8,307 nt of DNA from Candidatus Pacearchaeota archaeon. GTDB taxonomy: Archaea; Nanoarchaeota; Nanoarchaeia; Pacearchaeales; GW2011-AR1. Every line of letters starts with the position of its first letter. Positions within the stretch are counted from its first letter, which is position 1. The stretch covers positions 1 to 8,307 of the forward strand of contig NZER01000107.1 in NCBI GenBank assembly GCA_002690445.1, written 5' to 3'. Position numbers and translations under genes: made by a program. Shown piece by piece: positions 1-5,261 of the stretch. A model generated the notes under the pieces. That model searched no databases, was not told the DNA's origin, and worked only from the letters and a program-made list of their open reading frames with translations.

Positions 1-526
1 CCAAGCACTCACTCATAAACATATTTCGTCCAGTCCTGGGCTGTGGTGCCCTTGGTGCCGCTGGCTCTGGTGTCTCTGGTGTCTCTGCTGTCGTAGGCTT
101 AGCAGTCTTCACTTGTCGGTAGTCGGTAAATGCCTTCGCGCCAGTGCCTGTTGTCTCCAGGCGGAAGTCTTCTAAAAACAACTCTCCATCTTTGAAACCA
201 ACGCTAGGGACAGGGCTTCTTTTAGGTTGGCCCATCTGCTCAAGGTCTAAGTAGCCCATCGCAAACAGTAGACTGTGGTATTCACTAAATATTTTGTCTA
301 CCTGCTTTGGGGTTGCAAATTCGGCTTTCGCTTTGTAGGCAGTATCGACAGCGCCCGTCAAGCCATCAAAGGCTCTGCCGTCATCGCCGCTCTTCCGGCA
401 CTCCCAGCCAGAAAGTATCTCACTCATCGCACCGACATGCTCTTTGTTCTTGGTCGGGTTGGCCCGCAACTGACCAACGGCGAAAGCTAGTTCTAAAAGA
501 CTGATCGTACATTCTTTATCTGGCAT
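1..526 (-). CDS. Hypothetical protein, N-terminal 175 residues, runs off left edge
   Basis: I do not recognise the family. The frame is open from the ATG at 526 to the window edge, giving 175 residues with no stop, so the C-terminus is missing. A Shine-Dalgarno GAGGTG at 531-536 sits 4 bases before the ATG and fixes the start. Residues 1-135 look like a soluble, mostly helical domain. Residues 141-165 form a Thr/Pro/Glu/Ala-rich linker (TPETPEP, then APRAPQP). The last visible residues, RTGRNMFMSECL, resemble the middle of the HMG/YABBY-like tail of the protein at 5262-5522 (SAYQQHTSECMKAG), so a DNA-binding tail may begin at the edge. The gene follows the metzincin-like gene after an 18-bp gap and is probably cotranscribed. 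I am confident that it is a gene, but its function is unknown. Confidence 0.82.
   Translation of the reverse strand, partial: MPDKECTISLLELAFAVGQLRANPTKNKEHVGAMSEILSGWECRKSGDDGRAFDGLTGAVDTAYKAKAEFATPKQVDKIFSEYHSLLFAMGYLDLEQMGQPKRSPVPSVGFKDGELFLEDFRLETTGTGAKAFTDYRQVKTAKPTTAETPETPEPAAPRAPQPRTGRNMFMSECL
69..86. repeat. Short tandem repeat in the Pro-linker of the left-edge gene
   Basis: The 9-mer GGTGTCTCT occurs twice in tandem on the plus strand. On the minus strand it encodes the ETPETP part of the Pro/Thr-rich linker of the left-edge gene. It is a small slippage-type repeat inside a disordered linker. Confidence 0.6.
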
Positions 527-530
527 AAGG

Positions 531-536
531 CACCTC
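531..536 (-). promoter_or_regulatory. Ribosome binding site GAGGTG of the left-edge gene
   Basis: On the minus strand GAGGTG is followed by CCTT and then the ATG at 526. It lies in the 18-bp gap after the metzincin-like gene. It supports the start of a gene that has no stop inside the window. Confidence 0.7.
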
Positions 537-544
537 GGTCTCGA

Positions 545-1417
545 TTATAGCAGGAGATAGGGTGAACGCGGAATTAAACTCGCTGTTTCGTTATCAATAT
601 CGCATTTCGGCCAATTCCACCATTCAGTCATTATGCTGTTGATGCCTGTATGGTCTGCGCGGAACATCGAATGGAAGGTTTCGTGGATAAAAGCGCCTGT
701 CTGGGCATCGGGAGTGCAAAAACTGAGCCTCTCGTTTCTGGGCAGATAAGTGAAGACCAGATCGGGGCAAATGTTCTCCTCTAGTCCTATCTCAGAAAGC
801 CAGGATGAGAGTACAGCGTCACCGACGATACCCCAGCTAACATTCTCAAGGTTTTGGTCAACATTCAAGGCGCCGGCATAGCCACCAGCTCCTCTAACTA
901 ATAACTGCCACGTCTGGTTGGCCCACTGTAACCTTTCGTGATACGGGTTAAACATGCTCTCCGGTCCACGTCGCCAGCTCATCCATTCAAAGAGCATTTT
1001 GGGTAGATTGCCGTTGAGAACCTCGTCCAATACCTCTTCGGAACTAAAAGGCATCCGCAGATGAACGATGTTGGGGTCGTAGGCAATCCGTCTTCCATCT
1101 GTGAGAGGCGTTACATGCTCCCTTGCCCATTCACCGGCCATCTTGTACCTGCGTTCGATGTGCCTAAGCCCTTCTGATGTTACAGGGGCGTCATCGGTAT
1201 CAAGTACGAAAACCTTACAGATGCCAAATTCGCGGTTAGGGTTGGGCATTGCAGGAAGGTCGGGAACTGGGATGAAGGATTCTTCTTCTTCCTCTTCCTC
1301 TGTCTCATCCGGCAAAACTTCGAAATCGGATTCAACGTGAACGTCCGCGTAAGCCTGCTTTCCCACCTGGGTAAGAACAAATAGCGCAACCGCCCCTAAT
1401 GCTATCGGTATGAACAT
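545..1417 (-). CDS. Exported metzincin-like zinc metalloprotease (predicted)
   Basis: A 290-residue protein starting at ATG 1417, where GGTGAG lies just upstream and the preceding gene's TGA is one base away. Residues 2-17 are a hydrophobic helix ending near AYA-D, which fits a signal peptide or N-terminal anchor. A very acidic stretch (seven consecutive Glu, about residues 41-47) and a Pro-rich linker follow. Near the C-terminus is HETFHSMFRADH (residues 245-256): HExxH, with Asp255 at the position of the third metal ligand in HExxHxxGxxD peptidases and His256 one residue later. Five residues on comes SIMTEW (261-266), which resembles the Met-turn of matrixins and other metzincins. The usual Gly of the long consensus is replaced by Phe. 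It follows a holin-like gene, so a role at the cell envelope (lysis, entry or processing) is plausible. Substrate is unknown. A TTG 18 bases upstream could extend it by 6 residues. Confidence 0.8.
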   Translation of the reverse strand: MFIPIALGAVALFVLTQVGKQAYADVHVESDFEVLPDETEEEEEEESFIPVPDLPAMPNPNREFGICKVFVLDTDDAPVTSEGLRHIERRYKMAGEWAREHVTPLTDGRRIAYDPNIVHLRMPFSSEEVLDEVLNGNLPKMLFEWMSWRRGPESMFNPYHERLQWANQTWQLLVRGAGGYAGALNVDQNLENVSWGIVGDAVLSSWLSEIGLEENICPDLVFTYLPRNERLSFCTPDAQTGAFIHETFHSMFRADHTGINSIMTEWWNWPKCDIDNETASLIPRSPYLLL

Positions 1418-1418
1418 C

Positions 1419-1580
1419 TCACCAACTCTGAACAAGCATAGTGATGATTCCGGCCAGAGTGAGCGTGGTTATGCCCAGCAATATCTTGACCTGGCCTTCA
1501 AGGTTTCCAACTCGAGAAACCATGTGAGGCCAATGGTTGTCCAAAAAGCGATCCATTCGGTCAACGTGGCGCTCTTCCAT
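1419..1580 (-). CDS. XhlA/holin-like small membrane protein, 53 aa
   Basis: The ATG at 1580 overlaps the TGA of the preceding 39-aa gene (ATGA-type coupling), and the stop lies one base before the next start. The layout is a charged amphipathic N-terminus (residues 1-30: METs, His, Asp and Arg, with FLDNHWPHM and VGNLEGQV) followed by one transmembrane helix (about 31-50, LLGITTLTLAGIITMLV) and a short QSW tail. This N-terminal coiled-coil plus C-terminal helix is the architecture of the hemolysin XhlA/phage holin family, although family members are usually longer (about 70-90 residues). Three other tiny membrane or metal-binding genes precede it and an exported metalloprotease-like gene follows, which fits a lysis or membrane-remodelling role. 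The gene is well supported by its tight fit; the holin role is an inference. Confidence 0.75.
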   Translation of the reverse strand: MEERHVDRMDRFLDNHWPHMVSRVGNLEGQVKILLGITTLTLAGIITMLVQSW

Positions 1581-1699
1581 CAGATGGGTTTCCTTGCAAA
1601 CAAGAATCCCAAGGCAAAGGCACTTAACAGGAGTATGCCTACCCAGCCGCCCGCAGCGGCTTCTTTTTCAGCGTAAGGCCGATATTCAACGCTGGCCAT
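1580..1699 (-). CDS. Single-pass membrane microprotein, 39 aa
   Basis: The ATG at 1699 shares its A with the TAA of the upstream zinc-knuckle gene (TAATG), and its TGA overlaps the ATG of the holin-like gene (TGATG). These two couplings are the main evidence that it is real. The protein has a short N-terminal region with Glu/Lys/Tyr (VEYRPYAEKEAA), then one transmembrane helix rich in Gly, Leu, Ala and Phe (about residues 18-35) and a positively charged end (ARKPI), predicting N-out/C-in topology. I do not recognise a family. It could be a small holin or antiholin partner of the next gene, or a minor virion membrane protein. Confidence 0.75.
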   Translation of the reverse strand: MASVEYRPYAEKEAAAGGWVGILLLSAFALGFLFARKPI

Positions 1700-1839
1700 T
1701 AGCTTATCTTCTCCCAGTAGGTGCCCCTTTCTTTGGTATAAAACCTTAGCTCTACATTGTGGCAGAACTTACAGGAACGTGAACCCCAAGCATCTTCGGG
1801 TTCCCACCGGTGGCCTATGAACTTACATAGTTTAACCAT
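1699..1839 (-). CDS. Zinc-knuckle microprotein, DUF1660-like, 46 aa
   Basis: The start chosen is ATG 1839 (MVKLCKF...). It overlaps the end of the upstream membrane gene by 8 nt and has CCGGAAG just upstream. The same frame is open to 1905, but that extension would lie wholly inside the upstream gene. The visible metal-binding pattern is Cys5-x4-His10 (CKFIGHRW) and Cys23-x2-Cys26 (CKFCH), as in small phage proteins of the DUF1660 type, which begin with an LCxxxGHxW motif and end in a CxxC ribbon. The C-terminus carries basic and aromatic residues (RFYTKERGTYW). It probably binds one zinc ion. Whether it binds nucleic acid or a protein partner is unknown. Confidence 0.78.
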   Translation of the reverse strand: MVKLCKFIGHRWEPEDAWGSRSCKFCHNVELRFYTKERGTYWEKIS

Positions 1840-2023
1840 CTTCCGGCCCCTCATTCTCGATGATACGCAGGCTGACGCCACCCAAGAAACCAAAAACTCC
1901 GCCAACGATGGCTGTCAGAATCTCAGTGGCTCCCATCTTGTATCCCAAATACGATGCGAACATTGAAAAGGTGGTAGCGCAGATGATGGCGGCTAGAATC
2001 TGCGGTCTTATCTTTGCCATCAT
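1832..2023 (-). CDS. Two-helix membrane protein, 63 aa
   Basis: It starts with two consecutive ATG codons at 2023 and 2020. AGGA at 2031-2034, overlapping the previous gene's TAG, gives a good ribosome site for the first. Two hydrophobic segments are visible: residues 9-29 (ILAAIICATTFSMFASYLGY) and 33-53 (EILTAIVGGVFGFLGGVSL), joined by a very short turn, giving a helical hairpin. The C-terminus is acidic (ENEGPEDG). The second helix is Gly-rich (GG...G..GG), which favours tight helix packing. The family is not recognised. A short hairpin of this kind, followed within 450 bases by a holin-like gene, could be a holin partner, but it could equally be a virion membrane protein. Confidence 0.82.
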   Translation of the reverse strand: MMAKIRPQILAAIICATTFSMFASYLGYKMGATEILTAIVGGVFGFLGGVSLRIIENEGPEDG

Positions 2024-2032
2024 GTTATCGTC

Positions 2033-2215
2033 CTAAATTGGTGACGTAACTTTTTCTTTCTGGGTAAAGTATATCGTGATTGCGCCCAGAGGTGGCAGTC
2101 CGATAGTTACGGCTCCATCGCCTATCATTACGGGTTTGCCTAGCTTTACGCCTGCCCGGAAGATAGCACCGAACTTTTCACCGATTGAAACCTGTACTTT
2201 TATCGCTGATCCCAT
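2033..2215 (-). CDS. Small hypothetical protein, beta-rich, 60 aa
   Basis: The start at ATG 2215 has a perfect AGGAGG at 2220-2225 with 4-base spacing, so expression may be strong. The sequence alternates hydrophobic and polar residues (IKVQVSIG, KPVMIGDGAVTIGLPPLGAITIYF) with many Gly and Pro, suggesting a compact beta fold rather than a membrane helix, although residues 35-50 are fairly hydrophobic. There is no Cys and no recognisable catalytic motif. It lies 8 bp after the 729-aa multidomain gene and 9 bp before a two-helix membrane gene. A small virion or accessory protein is possible, but the function is unknown. Confidence 0.8.
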   Translation of the reverse strand: MGSAIKVQVSIGEKFGAIFRAGVKLGKPVMIGDGAVTIGLPPLGAITIYFTQKEKVTSPI

Positions 2216-2219
2216 GTTT

Positions 2220-2225
2220 CCTCCT
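2220..2225 (-). promoter_or_regulatory. Strong Shine-Dalgarno AGGAGG overlapping the stop of the 729-aa gene
   Basis: AGGAGG on the minus strand, four bases before the ATG at 2215, overlaps the TAG stop (2224-2226) of the large multidomain gene. It is the best match to the anti-Shine-Dalgarno consensus in the window together with the one at 5110-5119. It suggests the small beta-rich protein is made at a higher level than its neighbours. Confidence 0.75.
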
Positions 2226-4413
2226 AACTAACCAACGCCTCTATGTCGGCGGCGTACCGGGAAAGACCTGATAGGTCCGTAAATGAACTTCTGCTGGGCT
2301 GATGCGAGATTCTGGCTTCTATTAACTCGGCCGCCTTCCATGTAGTGTATCCATCCAGATACATTTCCAAAACTTCTTCGTTGAAAGTCTCTTGAGGGAG
2401 TCCTAAAGCCTCTTGGGCAGTCACAATAGGGTCTGCCTCAAATAGTTTGCCTTCTCTACGTTTGTAAGTGCTGGAAATGCCAAATTCGATGAGGTCTTCT
2501 TGCAAGTTTTGGAGCCAGTTCTGAAAGACCACATCTTCTGGGCGTAGGGGCCAACCTTCGTGCGGGTATTTGCCACGCTGGTAGTATCGCTTCTGGGCTT
2601 CTGTTGGTTCCCAGTCAGGGTCAAACTTATGGCTGGGTTCATCATCAAAGGGAACATCACCGGGGTTTAGCATCCAGTCCGGCATCCTCGGTAAATCAAC
2701 CCGTGAGTCAACCCAGTCAAAATTGTCGTCCTCGTCTAGGTTGTGAGGCCGTTCAATGAGTATCTCGTTCTTTGGGTCCCAGTCATAATCATCGATATTC
2801 TCAAAGTTGGCCATAACAAGATTCATCGGATGGTACGGCCCGTGCTTCCCCTCGTGCTTAATCTCCAAGAAGTTTGCCGCAAGTGGACTTAGCTTGTAAT
2901 CAACGATTGGGTCAAGAAGTTCGTAGTATCTTTCCTTGTCTATTACGGAGCCGGTTGTTGGGTCGAAAACTTTATCTTCTATCTCTACCCACGCATGCCC
3001 TCCGTAACCAGGGTGCTTGGTGTCCGTAGTTTCGCCTTGTGTCAACATCCGAACTCGGCCATGAACAATCCTAATGTCTTCGCTAACTGCGTCACCGCCA
3101 AAGTCCCAGTTTTCCATCGCAGACTGGTATGCGTTGGAGTAGCACTGGCCAGGTCTGCAAAGGTCAGGGTCTCGTCTTACCTCTTCTTCTTGGATGTAAG
3201 GGATGTACCGGGCGCCGAACCTCTCCAGGCTTTCGATGTGCTGGTCTATCAGCTCCACGACATCGGAATACGCACCCGCCTTACTCCGTATCTGGCGGAG
3301 CATGTCTAACGCCGCTTCAGTGCTTAGCGTTTGGCTGGTCTGCCCTCTCATAACGAGGGATATCTGTTCTTTGAGCCACTCCGGAGTGCCAGGTTCCTCG
3401 CCCCGGTAGGCTGAAGGGCCGTAAGGTTCCGGCAACGGCAGTCTAAGCGTGTTCAGGAAGTTCCGGCTCTTCCGCACGGCCTGCTTGTCGGCTTTCGTGT
3501 CTGTGTCCCCTGGATTGTTCAGCCAGGTATCGTAGTCATCCCTGGTAAATCTTAGCTTGTTGCCGTCTTTATCGTACTTCTGAGATTGGATCAGCTCTAT
3601 CCACGTCGCAACGTGCCATACGTTAGCCGGCAACCCTTCCTTCTCGGCTTGCCGGTAAGCGGCGTCCCGATACATTTGGTAATACTGAGGTTTGCTTTGA
3701 ATCCACCCTTGAACGTATCCGCTTCCACCTACGATATGTAACTCGTTGTTCTCATCGATATCTTCAGGTTGGACAAAGTTGTCTGCCTCCGCTGGCTGGC
3801 CGGGTGTTTTAAGGTTTAACTTCTCGCCTCTTTCCCGCATCACCTTCAGCGTGCCTTGAATAAGCTGGCGCCAGGATTGCCCTCCTAATTGCGGCACCTG
3901 GGGGGTTAAGTATCTCAACATCCAAAGGTCAATCACCGGCACTTCGCATCCGCCCCATAACAAGGTCATGTCAGCGCCTTTCGTTGCCAGACCAATTTCC
4001 ATGTTTGCAATGCGCTTGTTGGGATTCCCTCCTCTAGCGTCCAAGCTGAAGTTCCTTACCCGCGCTTGCGAGTCCTCATCGGGACATCGTAGCAAGTATG
4101 AAAGTTCGTCCCAGACTTGCGGAACTTTACACAATGACTTCGCCTTCTTTCTGCGGTCACGGAGATTCTGCAACCCGGAACCTAACTTCGGGTTGTCCCG
4201 GTCTTTCGCCGGCAATTCGTCCATGGGGCAAGCGTTCCTAAGAGCGTCCACCGTCGGAAAGTTCTTCCAAAGCCCTTCCAGTATGTCCCTCTCCGTTGCT
4301 GATCCACGCTGATTAGTAGACGCATAACCACGCAGGAAGACTTCCCACGTCGATTTCTTCTTCGTGTGGTTCAGCGCGGCCCGCGCCATCGTTATAAATT
4401 CAGGCTTAGCCAT
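2224..4413 (-). CDS. Multidomain protein: HhH-GPD DNA-glycosylase-like + Cys-His-Asp (transglutaminase/papain-like) domain
   Basis: This 729-residue protein is the longest in the window. Its ATG at 4413 overlaps the upstream stop by 8 nt. Residues about 25-170 follow the endonuclease III pattern: a helix with STNQRGSATERD, then NFPTVDALRNACPMDEL, then GLQNLRDRRKKAKSLC, then a degenerate helix-hairpin-helix IGLATKGAD (140-148) and VPVIDLWMLRYL (158-169). Lys145 and Asp162 match the catalytic Lys and Asp of EndoIII/Ogg enzymes, with a spacing (17) close to the EndoIII value (18). No iron-sulfur Cys set is seen. Residues about 230-280 (YYQMYRDAAYRQ, GLPANVWHVATW) may complete that fold. Residues 415-500 hold GQCYSNA (Cys424), GHAWVEIED (His473) and KVFDPTTG (Asp484), the triad order of transglutaminase-like cysteine hydrolases. 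The C-terminal 230 residues are acidic, Trp/Pro/Asp-rich, and end in helices. The fusion recalls viral polyvalent proteins. Substrates are unknown. Confidence 0.8.
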   Translation of the reverse strand: MAKPEFITMARAALNHTKKKSTWEVFLRGYASTNQRGSATERDILEGLWKNFPTVDALRNACPMDELPAKDRDNPKLGSGLQNLRDRRKKAKSLCKVPQVWDELSYLLRCPDEDSQARVRNFSLDARGGNPNKRIANMEIGLATKGADMTLLWGGCEVPVIDLWMLRYLTPQVPQLGGQSWRQLIQGTLKVMRERGEKLNLKTPGQPAEADNFVQPEDIDENNELHIVGGSGYVQGWIQSKPQYYQMYRDAAYRQAEKEGLPANVWHVATWIELIQSQKYDKDGNKLRFTRDDYDTWLNNPGDTDTKADKQAVRKSRNFLNTLRLPLPEPYGPSAYRGEEPGTPEWLKEQISLVMRGQTSQTLSTEAALDMLRQIRSKAGAYSDVVELIDQHIESLERFGARYIPYIQEEEVRRDPDLCRPGQCYSNAYQSAMENWDFGGDAVSEDIRIVHGRVRMLTQGETTDTKHPGYGGHAWVEIEDKVFDPTTGSVIDKERYYELLDPIVDYKLSPLAANFLEIKHEGKHGPYHPMNLVMANFENIDDYDWDPKNEILIERPHNLDEDDNFDWVDSRVDLPRMPDWMLNPGDVPFDDEPSHKFDPDWEPTEAQKRYYQRGKYPHEGWPLRPEDVVFQNWLQNLQEDLIEFGISSTYKRREGKLFEADPIVTAQEALGLPQETFNEEVLEMYLDGYTTWKAAELIEARISHQPSRSSFTDLSGLSRYAADIEALVS

Positions 4414-4657
4414 CTACCGGTTCTGCCTCACCTGCGATTCCGTCTTCAAATTTGTCGCACTCCCACTCGTCTTCTTCATCCAACATGCAGAAGACATGTT
4501 CTCCTCCGGAGTACGCGGCTCCTACTTCAATGCCGCCTTGCCTTACCAGCTCACCGTCTTTGTAGACTTTGACGGAGCCGTCTGTAGCGCCCAGGATAAC
4601 GGTGTCAACTTTGGATTCGTCCATGACCTTTTTGACATGTTCTTCTTCAGTAGGCAT
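4406..4657 (-). CDS. Acidic hypothetical protein, 83 aa
   Basis: The ATG at 4657 shares its A with the TAA of the upstream gene (TAATG), and the stop overlaps the start of the 729-aa gene by 8 nt, so translation is coupled on both sides. Residues 1-16 are charged and helical (EEEHVKKVMDESK). Residues 17-58 look like a small beta sheet with Gly turns (DTVILGATDGSVKVYKDG, QGGIEVGAAYSGGEH). The remainder is strongly acidic (LDEEDEWECDKFEDG) with two Cys (57 and 67). I recognise no family. A strongly acidic small protein directly before a predicted DNA-glycosylase-like protein could be a partner or a DNA mimic, but nothing in the sequence proves this. Confidence 0.8.
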   Translation of the reverse strand: MPTEEEHVKKVMDESKVDTVILGATDGSVKVYKDGELVRQGGIEVGAAYSGGEHVFCMLDEEDEWECDKFEDGIAGEAEPVDG

Positions 4658-5100
4658 TACTTCCTCGTCATCTTGGTAAAGATTCGTTCTGCTCTCTTCT
4701 TTGCCTTCGCCACAAACTCAGGGTCTGCGGTCGGGCGTAAGTTATCCCCGCGAAACTCAGTGCGTGAATCGGACTCAAAAGATGAGAAGATTGAGTCCTG
4801 GCCAAGCTCTTTCGCTACACGGTCAGCCAACTCCCGCATCCACTGGACCGCATTATCAACTTGTTCCCAAGCGGTGGCCTCTACCTCTGTCCCTACGTGC
4901 ATCACGCTTTCCATGACGTAGTTCTCGTCGCACATAAGCGGTTTCTTTGGCGGACGAAAACAACCAACAGACTCCCACATAGTGACCCCGCCGAACCTAT
5001 CGACCAACTCCCCTGCCAAGTCCTCAAGATATTTTTTCTTGATAGGTTGGTCGGAGTTGTCGTAGCGTGGAAAGATAATCCTGAAGCTCCTTTCAGGCAT
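4657..5100 (-). CDS. Small soluble protein with FGGVT motif, 147 aa
   Basis: The start at ATG 5100 has a long purine-rich ribosome site (GGAGGAGGAG, 5110-5119). The N-terminal half reads beta-strand (FRIIFPRYD), helix (KKYLEDLAGELVDRF), GGVTMWESVGCF (37-48), then a strand with ENYVMESVMHVG. The order 'helix-FGGxT-...-G-x-[W/F]-strand with a Glu' is shared by a group of small ferredoxin-like-fold hypothetical proteins found in viruses and prokaryotes; I match it by pattern only. Residues 78-100 are an amphipathic helix (WEQVDNAVQWMRELADRVAKEL). The C-terminus is Lys/Arg-rich (AKAKKRAERIFTKMTRK) and might touch nucleic acid. It is followed directly by the acidic 83-aa gene. Function is unknown. 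Confidence 0.8.
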   Translation of the reverse strand: MPERSFRIIFPRYDNSDQPIKKKYLEDLAGELVDRFGGVTMWESVGCFRPPKKPLMCDENYVMESVMHVGTEVEATAWEQVDNAVQWMRELADRVAKELGQDSIFSSFESDSRTEFRGDNLRPTADPEFVAKAKKRAERIFTKMTRK

Positions 5101-5109
5101 TAGTAGTAT

Positions 5110-5119
5110 CTCCTCCTCC
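5110..5119 (-). promoter_or_regulatory. Extended Shine-Dalgarno GGAGGAGGAG
   Basis: A ten-base purine run on the minus strand contains two overlapping GGAGG cores, about 9 bases before the ATG at 5100. It occupies the 36-bp spacer after the tiny membrane gene, the largest gap in the window. This fixes the start of the 147-aa gene and suggests efficient, independent initiation. Confidence 0.7.
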
Positions 5120-5136
5120 GATTCTCTTTATCATCA

Positions 5137-5256
5137 TCACCGCCTCCGCCCCCTCCTCAGCCCAAGCCGGTACAGCGCATCATAATATGATTCTTCTTCT
5201 TCGGCCTGGCCAAATAGTAGGGGAACTGCCAGTAGTGCTATTAAGACAATCGGCAT
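5137..5256 (-). CDS. Tiny signal-anchor membrane protein, 39 aa
   Basis: The start chosen is ATG 5256, with GGGAAG nine bases upstream and a 6-bp gap after the stop of the HMG-like gene. An in-frame ATG at 5286 would add ten residues (MEEEEGKLTP) and overlap that gene by 25 nt, but has no ribosome site. Residues 1-15 are a hydrophobic helix (MPIVLIALLAVPLLF), then GQA and four Glu (29-32 of the longer form), then a Tyr-rich helix (SYYDALYRLGL) and an all-basic end (RRGRRR). Three TGA codons in tandem follow. The split of acidic and basic patches after one short helix suggests a small membrane-bound adaptor. Family not recognised. Confidence 0.7.
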   Translation of the reverse strand: MPIVLIALLAVPLLFGQAEEEESYYDALYRLGLRRGRRR

Positions 5257-5261
5257 CGGAG

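Noticed and set aside
275..504. Two plus-strand open frames of 65 and 71 codons near the left edge
   Set aside because: They are the complement of the left-edge partial gene, which is open over its full 526 bases, has a clear ribosome site and fits the strand of all its neighbours.
1180..1389. 69-codon minus-strand open frame inside the metzincin-like gene
   Set aside because: It is a shifted-frame shadow. Its composition (Arg/Lys runs from the GAA repeat) is a by-product of the Glu7 stretch.
1418..1435. TTG start extending the metzincin-like protein by six residues
   Set aside because: The ATG at 1417 has GGTGAG just upstream and sits one base after the previous stop, while the TTG lies inside the previous gene.
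1410..1749. Plus-strand open frames of 88 and 70 codons
   Set aside because: The opposite strand holds two coupled small genes (39 and 53 aa) with typical membrane-helix patterns and exact overlaps with both neighbours.
1840..1905. Longer 68-aa form of the zinc-knuckle protein
   Set aside because: The extra 22 residues lie wholly inside the two-helix membrane gene. The short form begins with the expected MVKLCKFIGH motif and has a purine-rich site upstream.
2421..2660. 79-codon minus-strand open frame inside the 729-aa gene
   Set aside because: It is a shifted frame of the large gene with no ribosome site, and the large frame reads through without interruption.
4364..4921. 185-codon open frame on the plus strand
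   Set aside because: It lies entirely opposite three well-packed minus-strand genes that have ribosome sites and coupled starts. Its translation is low-complexity and shows no domain pattern.
5101..5136. Largest gene-free gap, considered as a terminator or promoter
   Set aside because: It is only 36 bp, has no GC-rich inverted repeat with a T run, and is mostly taken up by the tandem TGA codons and the extended Shine-Dalgarno site.
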